Shown piece after piece: positions 30,238-39,218 of a stretch of 64,000 bases of DNA (positions are counted from its first letter, which is position 1; every line of letters starts with the position of its first letter). Under the pieces are notes generated by a model, which was not told the origin of the DNA, did no database searches, and saw only the letters and a list, made by a program, of their open reading frames with translations. Source of the DNA: CAVONB01 sp963697205 (GTDB lineage Bacteria; Pseudomonadota; Alphaproteobacteria; Rhizobiales; Hyphomicrobiaceae). Location of the stretch: assembly GCA_963697205.1 (NCBI GenBank), contig CAVONB010000002.1:62001-126000 (forward strand). Reading direction: 5' to 3'. The position numbers and the translations under genes were made by a program.

Positions 30238-31504
30238 TCAGACCGCGGTCGATGCCGTCGCCGCTTCGCGTTCCCGCGCCCCGGCTCCCGTCATACCCGC
30301 ATCCCCCATCCATTCGTCACGGCGCAACGTCCGGTCGATAAACCCGCCGCCGAGGACCCGCGCCTGCGATCCATCGTCTGCGTAAAACACACAAGCCTGC
30401 CCGGCTGCAAGTCCCTGCTCGGCGCCATGCAGCAGCACCCGGGCGCTGCCATCGGCCCCGAGCCATAGACTGGCCGGCTGCGGCGGTCGCGTCGACCGCA
30501 CCCGCACGGCAATCTCCAGAGGCCCCGCGGCGGCCGGCCCCGAACGGCCAAGCCAGTTGACGTCCCTGAGCACCAGCCCCGTCGTCTGCAACGCGTGTCG
30601 CGGTCCGACCACCACACGGCGCGCGCGCGCATCGATGCGCACCACGAACAGCGGCTCCGTGGACGTCACGCCGAGCCCGCGCCGCTGGCCGACCGTGAAA
30701 TGGATGACGCCGTTGTGCCGGCCCAGCACGGTGCCGTCCACGTGCACGATCTCGCCCTCGGCCACCGCATCCGGGCGCATCCTTGCGACCACCTCGGCAT
30801 AACTGCCCGTCGGCACGAAGCAGATGTCCTGGCTGTCGGCCTTGTCGGCGACGGGGACACCAAGCGCGCGTGCCAGTGCCCGGACTTCCGACTTGCGGTA
30901 GTCGCCCAGCGGAAACCACAGCCGCACCAGCTGGGCCGGCGTCGTGGCAAACAGGAAGTAGCTCTGGTCCCGGTCGGCATCGCGTGCCCGGTAAAGCGCG
31001 GGTCCATCGGCATCCTCGCGCCGCGACACATAATGCCCGGTCGCCAGGACATCCGCGCCCAGCTCCCTCGCCGTCTCCAGCAACGCGCCGAATTTGATCT
31101 CACGGTTGCAGGCAACACACGGGATCGGGGTCTCCCCGGCAGCGTAGCTGTCTGCGAAGTTTGCCATCACGTCGCGCGCGAAGCGCTCCTCGTAGTCGAG
31201 CACATAGTGCGGGATCGACAGCGCATCGGCCACCCGCCGCGCGTCGTGAATATCCTGCCCCGCGCAGCACGCGCCCTTGCGGGCGGACGCAGCCCCATGA
31301 TCGTAGAGTTGCAGGGTGATCCCGACGACGTCGTGACCCATGGCCGTCATCAACGCGGCCACAACGGAGGAAATCGACACCGCCCGACATGGCGACGACC
31401 ACGCGGCGACGCTCACCGGTGGCGACCCTCGCGGGCAATTCAACCTTGGCGGATTCTGACGCGCTAACCATGGAACGAGGATCGACAACCACCGCTGACG
31501 TCAT
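30238..31504 (-). CDS. mnmA: tRNA-specific 2-thiouridylase MnmA; one frameshift in the PP-loop
   Basis: This enzyme forms 2-thiouridine at the wobble position of tRNA-Lys, -Glu and -Gln. Seen here: RRRVVVAMSGGVD (ATP PP-loop), MGHDVVGITLQLYDHG, the nucleophile Cys in IPCVACNREIKFG, DADRDQSYFLF, and the second Cys in DSQDICFVPTGSY. One extra T in the codons after SGGVD (about 31365) splits the PP-loop from the rest, and removing it restores SGGVDSSVVAALM. As this tRNA modification is widely important, a sequence error is likely. The start is ATG 31504 (GGTGGGC upstream) or ATG 31471. Confidence 0.93.
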
Positions 31505-31750
31505 GCCCACCCGCGACCACGCCGCGATCGATTGGCCGTATTGCAAACAGACAGACCCGAAGTCTGGGCTCCCGCGGCCGCCTTTATGCGGCGACGCGGC
31601 CCCGAAGTCCAGCAACCTTCTACATGGGATTGCTGCAAGAGCAAGGCAGCCCCGGGGGACCAAAAACGTCCAAACATGACCAGATCGTCAACGTTAATGG
31701 CCAAGTGGCATGGCAGTAGACAATGGTTTATGGTATTTTTACTCAATGAC

Positions 31751-31765
31751 TTAGGCGGGAATTAA
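31751..31765. promoter_or_regulatory. CtrA-box-like site upstream of sciP
   Basis: TTAG-GCGGGAA-TTAA matches the CtrA consensus TTAA-N7-TTAA with one mismatch. It ends 50 bases before the sciP ATG. CtrA activation of sciP is established in Caulobacter; here it is inferred from the site. Confidence 0.5.
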
Positions 31766-31815
31766 GAGTACCTGTCTTAACCTTGAGCCTGGTCAGACAG
31801 AGTGTATCGAGTATC

Positions 31816-32094
31816 ATGACCGAACAAATGATGAAGGCGCGTGTGCGCTACGTCATCGGGCCCGACGGCAGCCCGCTGACCGTTGCTGATTTGCCGCCCA
31901 AGGACACCAAGCGCTGGGTCATCCGGCGCAAGGCAGAGGTCGTTGCCGCTGTGCGCGGCGGCCTGCTCAGTCTCGAGGAGGCCTGTGAGCGCTACAAGCT
32001 CACGGTCGACGAGTTTCTGAGTTGGCAGCGGTCCATCGACAAGCATGGCCTACCCGGTCTGCGAGCGACGCGGATCCAGGACTACCGCGGGTAG
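31816..32094 (+). CDS. sciP: CtrA inhibitor SciP (DUF1153)
   Basis: 92 residues from ATG 31816 (MTEQMMKARVRYVIGPDGSP, then KRWVIRRKAEVVAAVRGGLL, SLEEACERYKLTVDEFLSWQ, DKHGLPGLRATRIQDYR), essentially the full SciP sequence with its helix-turn-helix. SciP binds CtrA in G1 and blocks activation of CtrA-dependent promoters. An in-frame TTG at 31783 is rejected because the family starts at MTEQ. It lies near ctrA and fliJ, a common Hyphomicrobiales arrangement, with a CtrA-box-like site just upstream. Confidence 0.95.
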   Translation: MTEQMMKARVRYVIGPDGSPLTVADLPPKDTKRWVIRRKAEVVAAVRGGLLSLEEACERYKLTVDEFLSWQRSIDKHGLPGLRATRIQDYRG

Positions 32095-32409
32095 ACGACA
32101 GACCGCGAGAGCCTGGGCCTCCTCGTCGCCGCCAGCGGCGGTGATGCTGCCTGACCAAACGGGGCCTTCCGCTCTCCTTGCCACCGGCAGTCGCCTGCCG
32201 GGGCTTTGGCGGGTCACACGTGTCCGGACCCCATGGTGCGCGCCCCCGGCGCCGCCGACAGCGGCTGCGGTCCGCATGGCGCCTGCCCGGCACCCGTCTC
32301 TCCCTGAGGGGTCAGACCGCGCACGAACAGACCCACCCGTGAGCGAAATCACCCGCACCCGCGCCCCGTGGACAGGGCCGCGATCGCCGATGGATGACGG
32401 CCGCGCGGC
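32095..32409. other. intergenic stretch between sciP and the lipoprotein gene; nothing recognised
   Basis: The two flanking genes converge here. The 315 bases are GC-rich and contain open frames on both strands without motifs. I saw no clear hairpin with a T tract, so the transcription end sites are unassigned. Confidence 0.4.
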
Positions 32410-33192
32410 CTACCGCTTGGCTGCGGACTGGCTCTTGCCCTTGGCCACCTTTTTTCCCTGCTTAGACACGGCAGCCGGCGATGCCGGCGCAGGCGGCGCC
32501 ATTGGTGCGGCCGCCGCATGCAACGCCTCCATCGCCCCACACGCCAGATCGCCATTGGCCCATCGCGCCACGTCGCGCCGCATGGCCTCCCCGGCCGCGG
32601 AGGGCAATTTCAGGTTTTCCTGCTCGACCACGGCCCCGCCCGTCGGCGACGGTACGATATCGATGCGGTAGGCCTTGATCCCCCGGGGGTTGTCGGCGCT
32701 CCGGTCCCGCTCGTGCACGGCGATGCTGGCGCGTCCCCCCTTGGATTCGGGCTCCGCGTCGGCATGGAAGATATGGCTTTGGGCGAGCGGCCCACGCCCG
32801 AACCAGCAGCGGGTCGCACCACGCGCCACCAGCGCATAGGTCTCTGTCGGCGTATTGGAGATCAACCGGTCGCTCTTGGCGAAAGCCGCCGGCAGCGACG
32901 TCAATGCAGCGGGAATAAGCGAAGCCCCGCCAGCGCCATACCCCGCACCGGCGCCATCGGCAGGGGCTGAGGCGGGAGTTGGGCTCTTTGCAGAGCTATC
33001 AACTGAGGCATTGACAACGCTCGTTGCCGCCGCCCCCTGCGGCTGCGCCGCCTCCGGCGTAACCGCGCCCGTCGTCGCGCCCGCCAAGCCTGGCAAGCCC
33101 TGCCCGCCGGCACAACCACTGGCGAAAGCCGCAACCAGAGTGACCAGGATCCCCGGCAAAGCGAAGCTGCCGACGCGTGTGAAACGCGGCAT
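32410..33192 (-). CDS. hypothetical lipoprotein
   Basis: 260 residues from ATG 33192 (MPRFTRVGSFALPGILVTLV, then AAFASGC, a lipobox); GAGGAGAA precedes the start. An Ala/Pro/Ser-rich linker to about residue 100 is followed by a compact domain with SLPAAFAKSDRLISNTPTET, CWFGRGPLAQSHIFHADAEP, ASIAVHERDRSADNPRG and AYRIDIVPSPTGGAVVEQEN, and a Lys-rich tail. The inner domain looks like a conserved periplasmic fold, but I do not recognise the family. It is convergent with sciP. Confidence 0.75.
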   Translation of the reverse strand: MPRFTRVGSFALPGILVTLVAAFASGCAGGQGLPGLAGATTGAVTPEAAQPQGAAATSVVNASVDSSAKSPTPASAPADGAGAGYGAGGASLIPAALTSLPAAFAKSDRLISNTPTETYALVARGATRCWFGRGPLAQSHIFHADAEPESKGGRASIAVHERDRSADNPRGIKAYRIDIVPSPTGGAVVEQENLKLPSAAGEAMRRDVARWANGDLACGAMEALHAAAAPMAPPAPASPAAVSKQGKKVAKGKSQSAAKR

Positions 33193-33519
33193 GGCATTCT
33201 CCTCGAGATGCCGGCACAAACAGTCGAGCGCCCATAAGAAGGCACCGCCAACCGACTCATGGACCCTGTGATGGCAAGCCCAAGCCGCAGATGCAAGCCC
33301 GGCAGCGCCACAAACCACGGCGAACGCCACCGCTCCCAGCCCAGAAATACTGAGGCACAGGTTATCGGGATCGGTCGTCCACGGGGATCGGCCCCGCGGG
33401 AGCCGCCCAGGGAGGGCGCCAGGGGGCGCCGACGCATAGAAAAGGGGCGACCGCTGCCGCGGATGCCCCTTTGGGTGTCTATTGGTGTCTCAGTCTCGGT
33501 TGGCCTGTCACCGGCCTAT

Positions 33520-33567
33520 CATCGTCCCGGGCATCGCCCCGGCCATCGTCCCGGCCATCGTCCCGGA
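33520..33567. repeat. four tandem 12-bp repeats
   Basis: CATCGTCCCGGG, CATCGCCCCGGC, CATCGTCCCGGC and CATCGTCCCGGA follow one another in the 520-bp gap between the lipoprotein gene and the fliJ stop. There is no spacer structure, so it is not a CRISPR. No coding function seen; the rest of 33193-33713 shows nothing else recognisable. Confidence 0.7.
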
Positions 33568-33713
33568 TCGAAGCAAGCCAGCTGCCCCGCGCCCGTTCCC
33601 GGCACAGGCGGTCTAAAATGACCCAACCCCATCAGCCAGCCGCCACGGGCCTCCCGAGATCGAATTGGGTTGAACCGGATTGGGTCGGATCGGCCCAAAT
33701 AGGGCCGTCCCGA

Positions 33714-34104
33714 TCAGCGCATCTCGGCTTTGGCTTCGCGGTCGTGCCGGCGGCGACCCACGCGCAGGTGGTCGAGGCCCGAACTCGACCGGCGTTGCGG
33801 CCCGGCCCAGCTCCTCCATCACATCGTCGCGCTCGCGCGCTGCCGCTTCGTGCTGCAGGCGCAGGTTGGCGATCGACGTCTGCAGCTTGTCGCGCCGCTG
33901 ACTGGCCGATTTGGCAAACGTGGAATAGGCGAAATGCTGAGAGTCGCGCACGCCCGTGCGGTCTTCCTCGGCGCGGATCTGCCGTTCCAGATCATGGGAC
34001 ATGACCTCGAATTCGCGGATCATATGCTCCAGGTCGGCCACTTTCCGGGCCTTCTCGTCGGCCTCGAAGCGCTTCAGCCTGACGGCGGTCTCGCGTGACT
34101 TCAT
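33714..34104 (-). CDS. fliJ: FliJ-like flagellar export protein; frameshifted near the C terminus
   Basis: ATG 34104 gives MKSRETAVRLKRFEADEKAR, then KVADLEHMIREFEVMSHDLE and YSTFAKSASQRRDKLQTSIA, a coiled-coil protein of the alphaproteobacterial FliJ type. As read, the frame runs on to 33613 with Pro-rich nonsense. One base shift near 33790 gives SGLDHLRVGRRRHDREAKAE, then MR and a stop at 33714, the charged tail expected of FliJ, for about 129 residues. FliJ is the stalk of the flagellar export ATPase complex. It is adjacent and divergent to ctrA, as in related genomes. Confidence 0.8.
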
Positions 34105-34826
34105 GGTTCGATACCCTCACTCATTCGAACAGACGCGACATGCACAACCAAGAACCGTGCCAGTTCGGCCCTCCGCAGCGCCCTTTCGGGCCGCCGCACC
34201 CCAATTTGCGGCGTTCCTCAGCAGACGAACTTAAGCAATCATGTGCTTGCTCGCCCGTCTTCAACCATCAGCTTAGTATATTCGATTTAAGTGGCCGTAA
34301 AGTCTCATGAAGATTAATGCGGCATGGCGTCAAGCAATTGATTACGGAAAAAATGCTGTGGACCACCTAGGTCCCCGAAGCGAATTCTGTTACCTATCAA
34401 TTCGTACCGCAGAGCACCGACCTGACGCCTGACGATTCGCCCCTCCGGGTGGACGCCGGACGGGGAAGGATTGTCTCGTTGCGTCCCGATCTGGCCCACC
34501 GCAAGCGCCGCTGGGCCTGTCTCGCCACCCGTCCGGGCTCCAAACACCCGGCCAAGTTCCGCTCCGAGTGGCGTCGTCCTGTTCGTCCCGATTTCGCGTT
34601 GAATCTGAGTGCGTTGTATGGGCGAGTTGCTCTATTGTCACAGCCAGATATGATTATTATCTGAATGGCAACTCGATCCGCCCCGAGAGAACGGCAAGAC
34701 CTCATTAGGGTTTGTTAACTTCTCAGTCGTACTGTCGGGCAGGGTTAACTGAGACTTATATCGCGTTCTCACGGAGAAGGCGGGACGAAGAGCCCTAGGC
34801 AGGCTCGACGAACGAGAGGAACAAGG
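34105..34826. promoter_or_regulatory. 722-bp divergent regulatory region between fliJ and ctrA
   Basis: No gene is supported here. The best sites are a CtrA-box-like TTAA-CTGAGAC-TTAT at 34745-34759 and a weaker TTAA-N7-TAAA at 34287-34301 (on the fliJ side; reverse TTTA-N7-TTAA). Two GANTC sequences lie at 34434-34438 and 34601-34605, possible CcrM methylation sites. The middle part contains short meaningless open frames on both strands. Confidence 0.5.
34745..34759. promoter_or_regulatory. CtrA-box-like site upstream of ctrA (possible autoregulation)
   Basis: TTAA-CTGAGAC-TTAT differs from TTAA-N7-TTAA only in the last base and lies 67 bases before the ctrA ATG. A further TTAAC lies at 34715-34719. 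CtrA autoregulation is established in Caulobacter; here it is inferred. Confidence 0.5.
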
Positions 34827-35522
34827 ATGCGGGTTCTGCTCATTGAGGACGACAGTGCCACCGCACAGAGCATCGAGCTGATGCTGCAGTCGGAAGGCTT
34901 CAACTGTTACACGACCGATCTTGGCGAAGAGGGTGTCGATCTCGGCAAACTCTACGACTACGACATCATACTACTTGATCTGGGCCTGCCGGACATGTCC
35001 GGCTACGAGGTCCTCAAGACACTGCGCGTCAGCAAAGTCGCAACGCCGATCCTGATCCTCTCTGGTCACGCTCAGATCGAGGACAAGGTGCGCGGCCTCG
35101 GCTTCGGCGCCGACGACTATATGACCAAGCCCTTCCACAAGGATGAGCTGGTCGCTCGCATCCACGCGATCGTCCGCCGCTCCAAGGGGCACGCCCAGTC
35201 GGTCATCGAGACCGGCGCGCTCAAGGTTAACCTCGACACCAAAACGGTCGAGGTCGACGGCCAGCGCGTGCACCTGACCGGCAAGGAATACCAGATGCTG
35301 GAGCTGCTCTCGCTGCGCAAGGGCACCACGCTGACCAAGGAGATGTTCCTCAACCATCTCTACGGCGGCATGGACGAGCCCGAGCTGAAGATCATCGACG
35401 TCTTCATCTGCAAGCTGCGCAAGAAGCTGCAGGCGGCCACCGGCGGCCAGCACTACATCGAGACCGTCTGGGGCCGCGGCTACGTGTTGCGCGATCCCAA
35501 TGACGAGACGGTCGCAGCCTGA
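34827..35522 (+). CDS. ctrA: cell-cycle transcriptional regulator CtrA
   Basis: 231 residues. The receiver domain (1-120) has acidic pocket EDD, phospho-acceptor Asp in DIILLDLGLPDMSGYEVL, Thr/Ser in LILSGHAQ and Lys in DDYMTKPFHKDELVARI. The OmpR-type winged helix has VHLTGKEYQMLELLSLRKGT, GGMDEPELKIIDVFICKLRK and YIETVWGRGYVLRDP. Sequence and length match alphaproteobacterial CtrA closely. The C terminus ends in AA (TVAA), as in proteins degraded by ClpXP. It controls division, motility and methylation genes; SciP, encoded nearby, restrains it. Confidence 0.97.
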   Translation: MRVLLIEDDSATAQSIELMLQSEGFNCYTTDLGEEGVDLGKLYDYDIILLDLGLPDMSGYEVLKTLRVSKVATPILILSGHAQIEDKVRGLGFGADDYMTKPFHKDELVARIHAIVRRSKGHAQSVIETGALKVNLDTKTVEVDGQRVHLTGKEYQMLELLSLRKGTTLTKEMFLNHLYGGMDEPELKIIDVFICKLRKKLQAATGGQHYIETVWGRGYVLRDPNDETVAA

Positions 35523-35552
35523 TCGTTCGCGTCCCTTCCGTGATGACCTGAA

Positions 35553-35580
35553 AGCGGGAGCCCTGGGCTCCCGCTTTTTT
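35553..35580 (+). terminator. intrinsic terminator after ctrA
   Basis: AGCGGGAGCC and GGCTCCCGCT form a perfect 10-bp stem with a CTG loop, followed by TTTTTT. It starts 31 bases after the ctrA stop. Confidence 0.93.
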
Positions 35581-35764
35581 GTTGGCCGCTCGCCCGCCAG
35601 CCGAGCGATGTCGCGCCACGGCGCAAACGGCTGCCGGCCTTCACGCCATTGACGCTGTCCGCCCACATCCCCATAGAAAGGTCACAAGGTCAGGGCGCTC
35701 GAGCCACGCACCATCAGGTTGCAGCACCCTCCTCCGTTTCATGCTGGCGCAGGAGCCTCACCCC

Positions 35765-36058
35765 GTGAGCCCGACACGATCCTCACCCGACACGCCCGAG
35801 CGCACCCTCACGGTCAGATATTTCGCCTGGGTGCGCGAGAAGGTCGGACGCGGCGAGGAAACGCTGAACCTGCCGCCGGAGCTGGCCACCGTCGCCGACC
35901 TCGTCGCATGGCTCACAGCGCGCGGCCCCGAATATGCCGCCGCCTTCGCCCGGCCCGAGGTGGTGCGCGCCGCCATCGACCGCATGCACGTCAAGCCGAA
36001 CGCCCCGCTGGGCAAGGCCCGCGAGGTCGCCTTCTTTCCACCGGTGACGGGAGGCTGA
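35765..36058 (+). CDS. moaD: molybdopterin synthase small subunit MoaD
   Basis: About 97 residues, ubiquitin-like, with TLTVRYFAWVREKVGRGEET, VADLVAWLTARG, KPNAPLGKAREVAFFPPVTG and the C-terminal GG that carries the sulfur as thiocarboxylate. The GTG at 35765 has AGGAG nine bases upstream, so I prefer it to the in-frame ATG at 35741, which has none. MoaD gives sulfur to precursor Z (cPMP) with MoaE, encoded 3 bases downstream. Confidence 0.92.
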   Translation: MSPTRSSPDTPERTLTVRYFAWVREKVGRGEETLNLPPELATVADLVAWLTARGPEYAAAFARPEVVRAAIDRMHVKPNAPLGKAREVAFFPPVTGG

Positions 36059-36061
36059 GCG

Positions 36062-36529
36062 ATGAGCGTGCGCGTCCAGACCGAGGATTTCGACATTGCC
36101 GCCGAGATCCGCAGCCTGACGGCCGGCCGCACCGACGTCGGCGGCATCGTCACCTTCACCGGCACCGTGCGCGGCGAGGCCAAGGGCCGTCCCATCGTCG
36201 CGATGGAGCTCGAGCACTATCCCGGCATGACCGAAGCGGAGTTGGCCGGCGTCGAGGCTGACGCACACGCGCGTTGGCCGCTGCAGGCGAGCCTGATCGT
36301 CCACCGGACCGGCCGCCTCGCGCCGGGCGACAACATCGTGCTGGTCGTCACCGCGTCGGCACACCGTCACGCCGCCTTCGAGGCTGCCGCGTTCCTCATG
36401 GACTATCTGAAGTCGCGCGCGCCGTTCTGGAAAAAGGAGACGGCGGCCGATGGCACCGCCGAATGGGTCGACGCGCGCGAGAGCGACGCCGAGGCACTCG
36501 CACGCTGGTCTACGCCCCCCGCGCCGTGA
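36062..36529 (+). CDS. moaE: molybdopterin synthase catalytic subunit MoaE
   Basis: 155 residues with VGGIVTFTGTVRGEAKGRPI, MELEHYPGM, VHRTGRLAPGDNIVLVVTAS, HRHAAFEAAAFLMDYLKSRA and the active-site Lys in PFWKKE. It forms the heterotetramer with MoaD that converts cPMP to molybdopterin. The two genes are translationally close (3-base gap). Confidence 0.96.
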   Translation: MSVRVQTEDFDIAAEIRSLTAGRTDVGGIVTFTGTVRGEAKGRPIVAMELEHYPGMTEAELAGVEADAHARWPLQASLIVHRTGRLAPGDNIVLVVTASAHRHAAFEAAAFLMDYLKSRAPFWKKETAADGTAEWVDARESDAEALARWSTPPAP

Positions 36530-36687
36530 CGGCACGACACCAACGCGCCGCGATCTTCAGACTTTGTTTACCAATCCGGCCCCAGAATCCGAACATTGCC
36601 TGAGGAAGATCCGCAAAACGCCATCTTCATCGGGCATACCCGGCGAGCCCTGAGACGGGCCGTATTGCGTAGACGGGGGTCGACCGC

Positions 36688-38016
36688 ATGCTCTCCCTTA
36701 CTTCGTGGCCGACAGGTCGCGGAATTCTCGTTGCGACGGCGAGTGCCCTCGCCGTGTGCCTCGCCTGGCCCGCATCGGCCCAGAACGCGAGCGCGCGCGC
36801 AGCGGACAATCAGACCTGGCTGGCCGCGACCACCACCATCCCGAAATCGGCAACCGGCAGCTCCGAGATCGGCGGCACCAGCCAGCGCACCCGCTTCGTC
36901 ATCGGCCTCGACCGTCACGCCACCTTCCAGGTCTCCTCGCTCTCCAACCCCAACCGCGTCATCGTCGAACTGCCCGACGTCAAGATGCAGCTGCCCACGC
37001 TGCCCAAGGGCCAGGCCGTCGGCCTCGTCAGCGCCGTGCGCGGCGGCCTCGCCGGCATCAACCTGACCAAGGTCATCATCGACGTCACCACACCCGTCGT
37101 CGTGGAGCGCGCCGTCGTTGAGCGCGACAAGAGTGGACGCGCGCACCATCTGGCCCTCGACATCGTGCCCGTCGACGCCGTCACCCGCGCCGCCAAGGGC
37201 CGCAAGCCGCTGAAGGCCGCCTTCGCGCTCGGCGCCTCCGGCGTGCAACCGCCCCTGCCCCGTCCCGCCGAGCGCCCCGAGGACCGCCTTGCCAAGGCCT
37301 ATAAACCGATCATCGTCATCGATCCCGGTCACGGCGGCCACGACTCCGGCGCACAGAAGTTCGGCACCATCGAAAAACACGTCGTCCTCGCCTTCGGCAA
37401 GCTACTGCGCGACAAGTTGAAGGCAACAGGCCGCTACCACGTACTGATGACGCGCGACGACGACACGTTCGTCGCCCTCGATGAGCGCCGCGCCTTCGCC
37501 GAGCGCCACAACGCCGCGCTGTTCATCGCGATCCACGCCGACTACGCCGGCACCAGCGCCCGGGGCGCCACCATCTATTCGCTGCGCGAGAACGTCGCCG
37601 ACGACCTCAAGCGTTCCGCGAAAGGCGAGGCGGCCGAGACCGCGCTGACCGGCAAGGAGCTTCAGCGCGTCAAGCAGGTCGCCAGGGAGGACGTCGGCAC
37701 GGTGCAATCGATCCTGGCCGACCTCGCCGCCCGCGAGATCGAATCGACCAAGGACCGCACGAACGCCTTTACCCGCACCGTCATCGAGTACATGGGCCAG
37801 AGCACCAGCCTGAAGGACAACCCCGACCGTTCCGCCGCCTTCCGCGTGCTCAAGACCGCCCAGTTTCCCTCCGTGCTGATCGAATTGGCTTACGTCTCCA
37901 ATCGCCAGGACGCAGCGCTTCTGAATTCCAATGCCTGGCGCAACAAGGTGTCCGGCTCCATCGTGACAGCCGTCGAGAACTATTTCAGCCAGCACATCGC
38001 GCGATTGCCCATGTGA
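36688..38016 (+). CDS. amiC: N-acetylmuramoyl-L-alanine amidase (AmiC-like)
   Basis: 442 residues. A signal peptide (LVATASALAVCLAWPASAQ region) is followed by an AMIN domain (RTRFVIGLDRHATFQVSSLS, NRVIVELPDV) that targets the division site, and the zinc amidase_3 domain. Zinc ligands lie in IVIDPGHGGHDSGA (His), the conserved Glu region in KFGTIEKHVVLAFG, His in AALFIAIHADYAG, and the catalytic Glu in SVLIELAYVSNRQDAALLNS. It cleaves the amide bond between muramic acid and the stem peptide during daughter-cell separation. Confidence 0.94.
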   Translation: MLSLTSWPTGRGILVATASALAVCLAWPASAQNASARAADNQTWLAATTTIPKSATGSSEIGGTSQRTRFVIGLDRHATFQVSSLSNPNRVIVELPDVKMQLPTLPKGQAVGLVSAVRGGLAGINLTKVIIDVTTPVVVERAVVERDKSGRAHHLALDIVPVDAVTRAAKGRKPLKAAFALGASGVQPPLPRPAERPEDRLAKAYKPIIVIDPGHGGHDSGAQKFGTIEKHVVLAFGKLLRDKLKATGRYHVLMTRDDDTFVALDERRAFAERHNAALFIAIHADYAGTSARGATIYSLRENVADDLKRSAKGEAAETALTGKELQRVKQVAREDVGTVQSILADLAAREIESTKDRTNAFTRTVIEYMGQSTSLKDNPDRSAAFRVLKTAQFPSVLIELAYVSNRQDAALLNSNAWRNKVSGSIVTAVENYFSQHIARLPM

Positions 38017-38080
38017 GGCAGAGCCATCTGAGGCAGGGTCGTCCCTCCCCCTGACCGCAGGAGAAGGGACGCATCAGCAT

Positions 38081-39091
38081 TCAGCCCGCGATCGGCTTGC
38101 GGCCAAACGGGGGATGGCGCGACCAGATCAGACCCGGCGTCGCCGGATGCCCTGATGCGACGAGCCCCGCAACGAGCTTCTCGTCCTCCGCCGTGAAAGT
38201 GTGCTTCAGGGCGCCGAGATAGGCCTCCCACTGCTCGAACGTGCGCGGGCCCGCGATCACGCTCGACACGATCTTGTTGTTCAAGACCCACTGCACGGCA
38301 AAGTCGACCGGCGTCATCCCGCGCGCCTCGCAGTGCGCGCGCACCTTCTCCATGACGGCGTGCACCTGCGGGGTCAGATCGCGCGTCAGCAGGCTCTGGT
38401 CTCCGCGCGCGCCGCGACTGCCTGCCGGAGGTTGGCCCTCGGGCCGGTACTTGCCCGTCAGCGCGCCGCGCGCCAGCGGCGAGAATGGCGCCACGCCGAT
38501 GCCATAGAACTCGCACGCGGGCAGATAGTCGTTCTCCGCCTGCCGCATCACGAAATTGTACATCGGCTGCGAGATCACCGGACGCGGCGTGCCGGTCTGG
38601 TCGCACAGCCGCATCAGCTCGCCGATCTCCCAGCCGTAGTAGTTGGAAAAGCCCCAGTAGGACGCCTTGCCGCTGGCGATCACGTCGCGCATGGCTTCCA
38701 CGCTCTCGATCAGCGGCGTGTCACGGTCACGGTGGTGCAGGTAGTAGATGTCGACATAGTCCGTCTGCAGCCGCTTCAGGCTCTGGTCGATTGCATAAAG
38801 AATCCAGCGCCGCGACAGGCCCTGCTTGCGCTCCGGCGGTCCGTCTTGCTGACCGACCTTGGTGGCGAGCACCCACTTGTCGCGATCCTTCGAGATCAGT
38901 TTGCCCAGCATCGTCTCCGACGCGCCGTTGGTGTAGGCGTCGGCCGTGTCGACGAAGTTGACCTTCGCCTCGCGCGCGCTGTCGACCACCTTGGCCGCCG
39001 TCGCCTCGTCCATGCCGTCGCCGAAGTCCATCGTGCCGAGGCAAATGCGCGACACGCGCAGGCCGCTCTTGCCGAGGTAGGTGTAGTTCAT
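38081..39091 (-). CDS. aldo/keto reductase
   Basis: 336 residues, an AKR TIM barrel with the catalytic tetrad: Asp and Tyr in NFVDTADAYTNGASETMLG, Lys in KWVLATKVGQ, and His in VDIYYLHHRDRDTP. NADPH-binding residues occur in GPRTFEQWEAYL. The start MNYTYLGKSGLRVSRICLGT is typical of the AKR11/12-like stress or voltage-gated beta-subunit branch. Substrate unknown. It is followed on the same strand by a CoA-transferase gene, without tight coupling. Confidence 0.92.
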   Translation of the reverse strand: MNYTYLGKSGLRVSRICLGTMDFGDGMDEATAAKVVDSAREAKVNFVDTADAYTNGASETMLGKLISKDRDKWVLATKVGQQDGPPERKQGLSRRWILYAIDQSLKRLQTDYVDIYYLHHRDRDTPLIESVEAMRDVIASGKASYWGFSNYYGWEIGELMRLCDQTGTPRPVISQPMYNFVMRQAENDYLPACEFYGIGVAPFSPLARGALTGKYRPEGQPPAGSRGARGDQSLLTRDLTPQVHAVMEKVRAHCEARGMTPVDFAVQWVLNNKIVSSVIAGPRTFEQWEAYLGALKHTFTAEDEKLVAGLVASGHPATPGLIWSRHPPFGRKPIAG

Positions 39092-39145
39092 GAGGGCTCC
39101 TTTCCGGGATGCGCCAGTGATATCCGTGCAGAGTGATGTCCTTTT

Positions 39146-39179
39146 AGAACCGTCGTGCTCCGAGAACCGTCGTGCTCCA
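39146..39179. repeat. two direct 17-bp repeats
   Basis: AGAACCGTCGTGCTCC followed by G or A occurs twice back to back in the gap between the aldo/keto reductase and CoA-transferase genes. Probably a local slippage duplication. Confidence 0.6.
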
Positions 39180-39218
39180 AGAGTTGTCGTCGCGCGCGGG
39201 AAGCACCTGGCGCGCGCC

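Noticed and set aside
32050..32358. Open frame of 102 codons after sciP on the minus strand
   Set aside because: Arg/Gly-rich, without motifs or ribosome-binding site, and it overlaps the sciP end.
33520..33567. Tandem 12-bp repeats considered as a CRISPR
   Set aside because: The repeats abut without spacers and no cas gene is present in the window.
34397..34705. Open frame in the fliJ-ctrA gap
   Set aside because: It lacks a ribosome-binding site and family-like composition; the gap carries regulatory sites instead.
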